A DNA stretch of 41,017 nucleotides from an uncultured Lachnospiraceae bacterium (GTDB lineage Bacteria; Bacillota; Clostridia; Lachnospirales; Lachnospiraceae). Below the pieces are notes generated by a model, which saw only the letters and a program-made list of their open reading frames with translations, was not told the origin of the DNA and did no database searches. Positions 40,900-41,017 of this stretch are shown piece by piece (the stretch's first letter is position 1; each line of letters starts with the position of its first letter). The translations under genes and the position numbers were made by a program. The stretch is taken from NCBI GenBank assembly GCA_902779355.1, contig CACZBF010000018.1:1-41017 (forward strand), written 5' to 3'.

Positions 40900-41017
40900 A
40901 GAACCTGAACAATTATTTAAAGACTAACTATTAAAAGTCAATAGGAAAATGTTTCTTTTTGAATAAGACATCATCAGATGTTTTAGATAGCCTGGAGGCA
41001 GGATTAAGCCTCAATCA
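40900..41017 (+). other. AT-rich region after radA with two small hairpins
   Basis: The final 118 bases hold no gene start that I can support. ACATC (40968-40972) pairs with GATGT (40977-40981) and is followed by TTT, a weak terminator candidate for radA. GAGGC (40995-40999) pairs with GCCTC (41008-41012) around an 8-nt loop, close to the window end and possibly part of a larger structure. The composition drops sharply in GC compared with radA. Confidence 0.35.

Overview
The window looks like a chromosomal segment from an anaerobic, GC-rich member of the Clostridia, most likely Lachnospiraceae-like. The grounds are family-level: a single-chain clostridial PurL, a MecA/ClpC pair, the ispF-cysE-cysS-mrnC-rlmB-sigH neighbourhood known from Bacillota, clpC followed by radA, an RND pump without outer-membrane partners, and a dockerin/cohesin pair. 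Assignments come from reading motifs by eye; no database search was run. Nearly all genes lie on the + strand; the one clear minus-strand gene is a tRNA-Ala.

Layout. (1) 1-3132 is a lower-GC accessory block of toxin-antitoxin-type genes: Phd/VapC, a HicB-like protein without HicA, and an XRE regulator overlapping a HipA-like kinase. It lies directly beyond the 3' end of tRNA-Ala(CGC) (3144-3216, minus), a classic island position. The tRNA has a long, hairpin-rich leader and a promoter divergent from purL. (2) 3514-15312 is core metabolism: purL, a membrane HD-GYP protein overlapping it by ATGA, mecA, a GH13 amylase, an RND exporter with a coiled-coil insertion, and pta with its own promoter and a strong terminator. 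(3) 15379-15760 is structured repeat A. (4) 15778-21111 holds an M32 carboxypeptidase and two tandem HD/GYP-like paralogues, the second having lost the His of its HD motif. (5) 21192-26949 holds a small HAD-like protein, an unknown protein, ispF, cysE, cysS, mrnC, structured repeat B, rlmB and sigH. (6) 27017-31748 holds a GGDEF/EAL protein, an acyltransferase-like protein and a zinc-ribbon membrane protein. (7) 31834-40899 holds a secreted glucosaminidase ending in a type I dockerin, a membrane protein beginning with a cohesin-like domain, clpC, a small unknown protein and radA, closely spaced and perhaps one transcript.

The two observations I rate highest are these. First, repeats A and B share an ungapped 222-nt core, about 83% identical by hand count, in which six base pairs differ by compensatory double changes. 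The outer ends are unrelated between copies but self-complementary within each copy, which suggests a structured RNA or a hairpin mobile element. Second, a dockerin-tailed peptidoglycan hydrolase sits directly before a membrane-anchored cohesin-like protein, suggesting a non-cellulosomal system that docks a wall hydrolase on the cell surface, with a long acidic cytosolic tail that could signal inward.

Other themes: several good sigma-A promoters place the start site on or next to the start codon, with no Shine-Dalgarno (candidate leaderless mRNAs). Cyclic-di-GMP-related domains are frequent (one HD-GYP, two GYP-like HD proteins, one GGDEF/EAL). MecA and its expected partner ClpC are both present, 28 kb apart.
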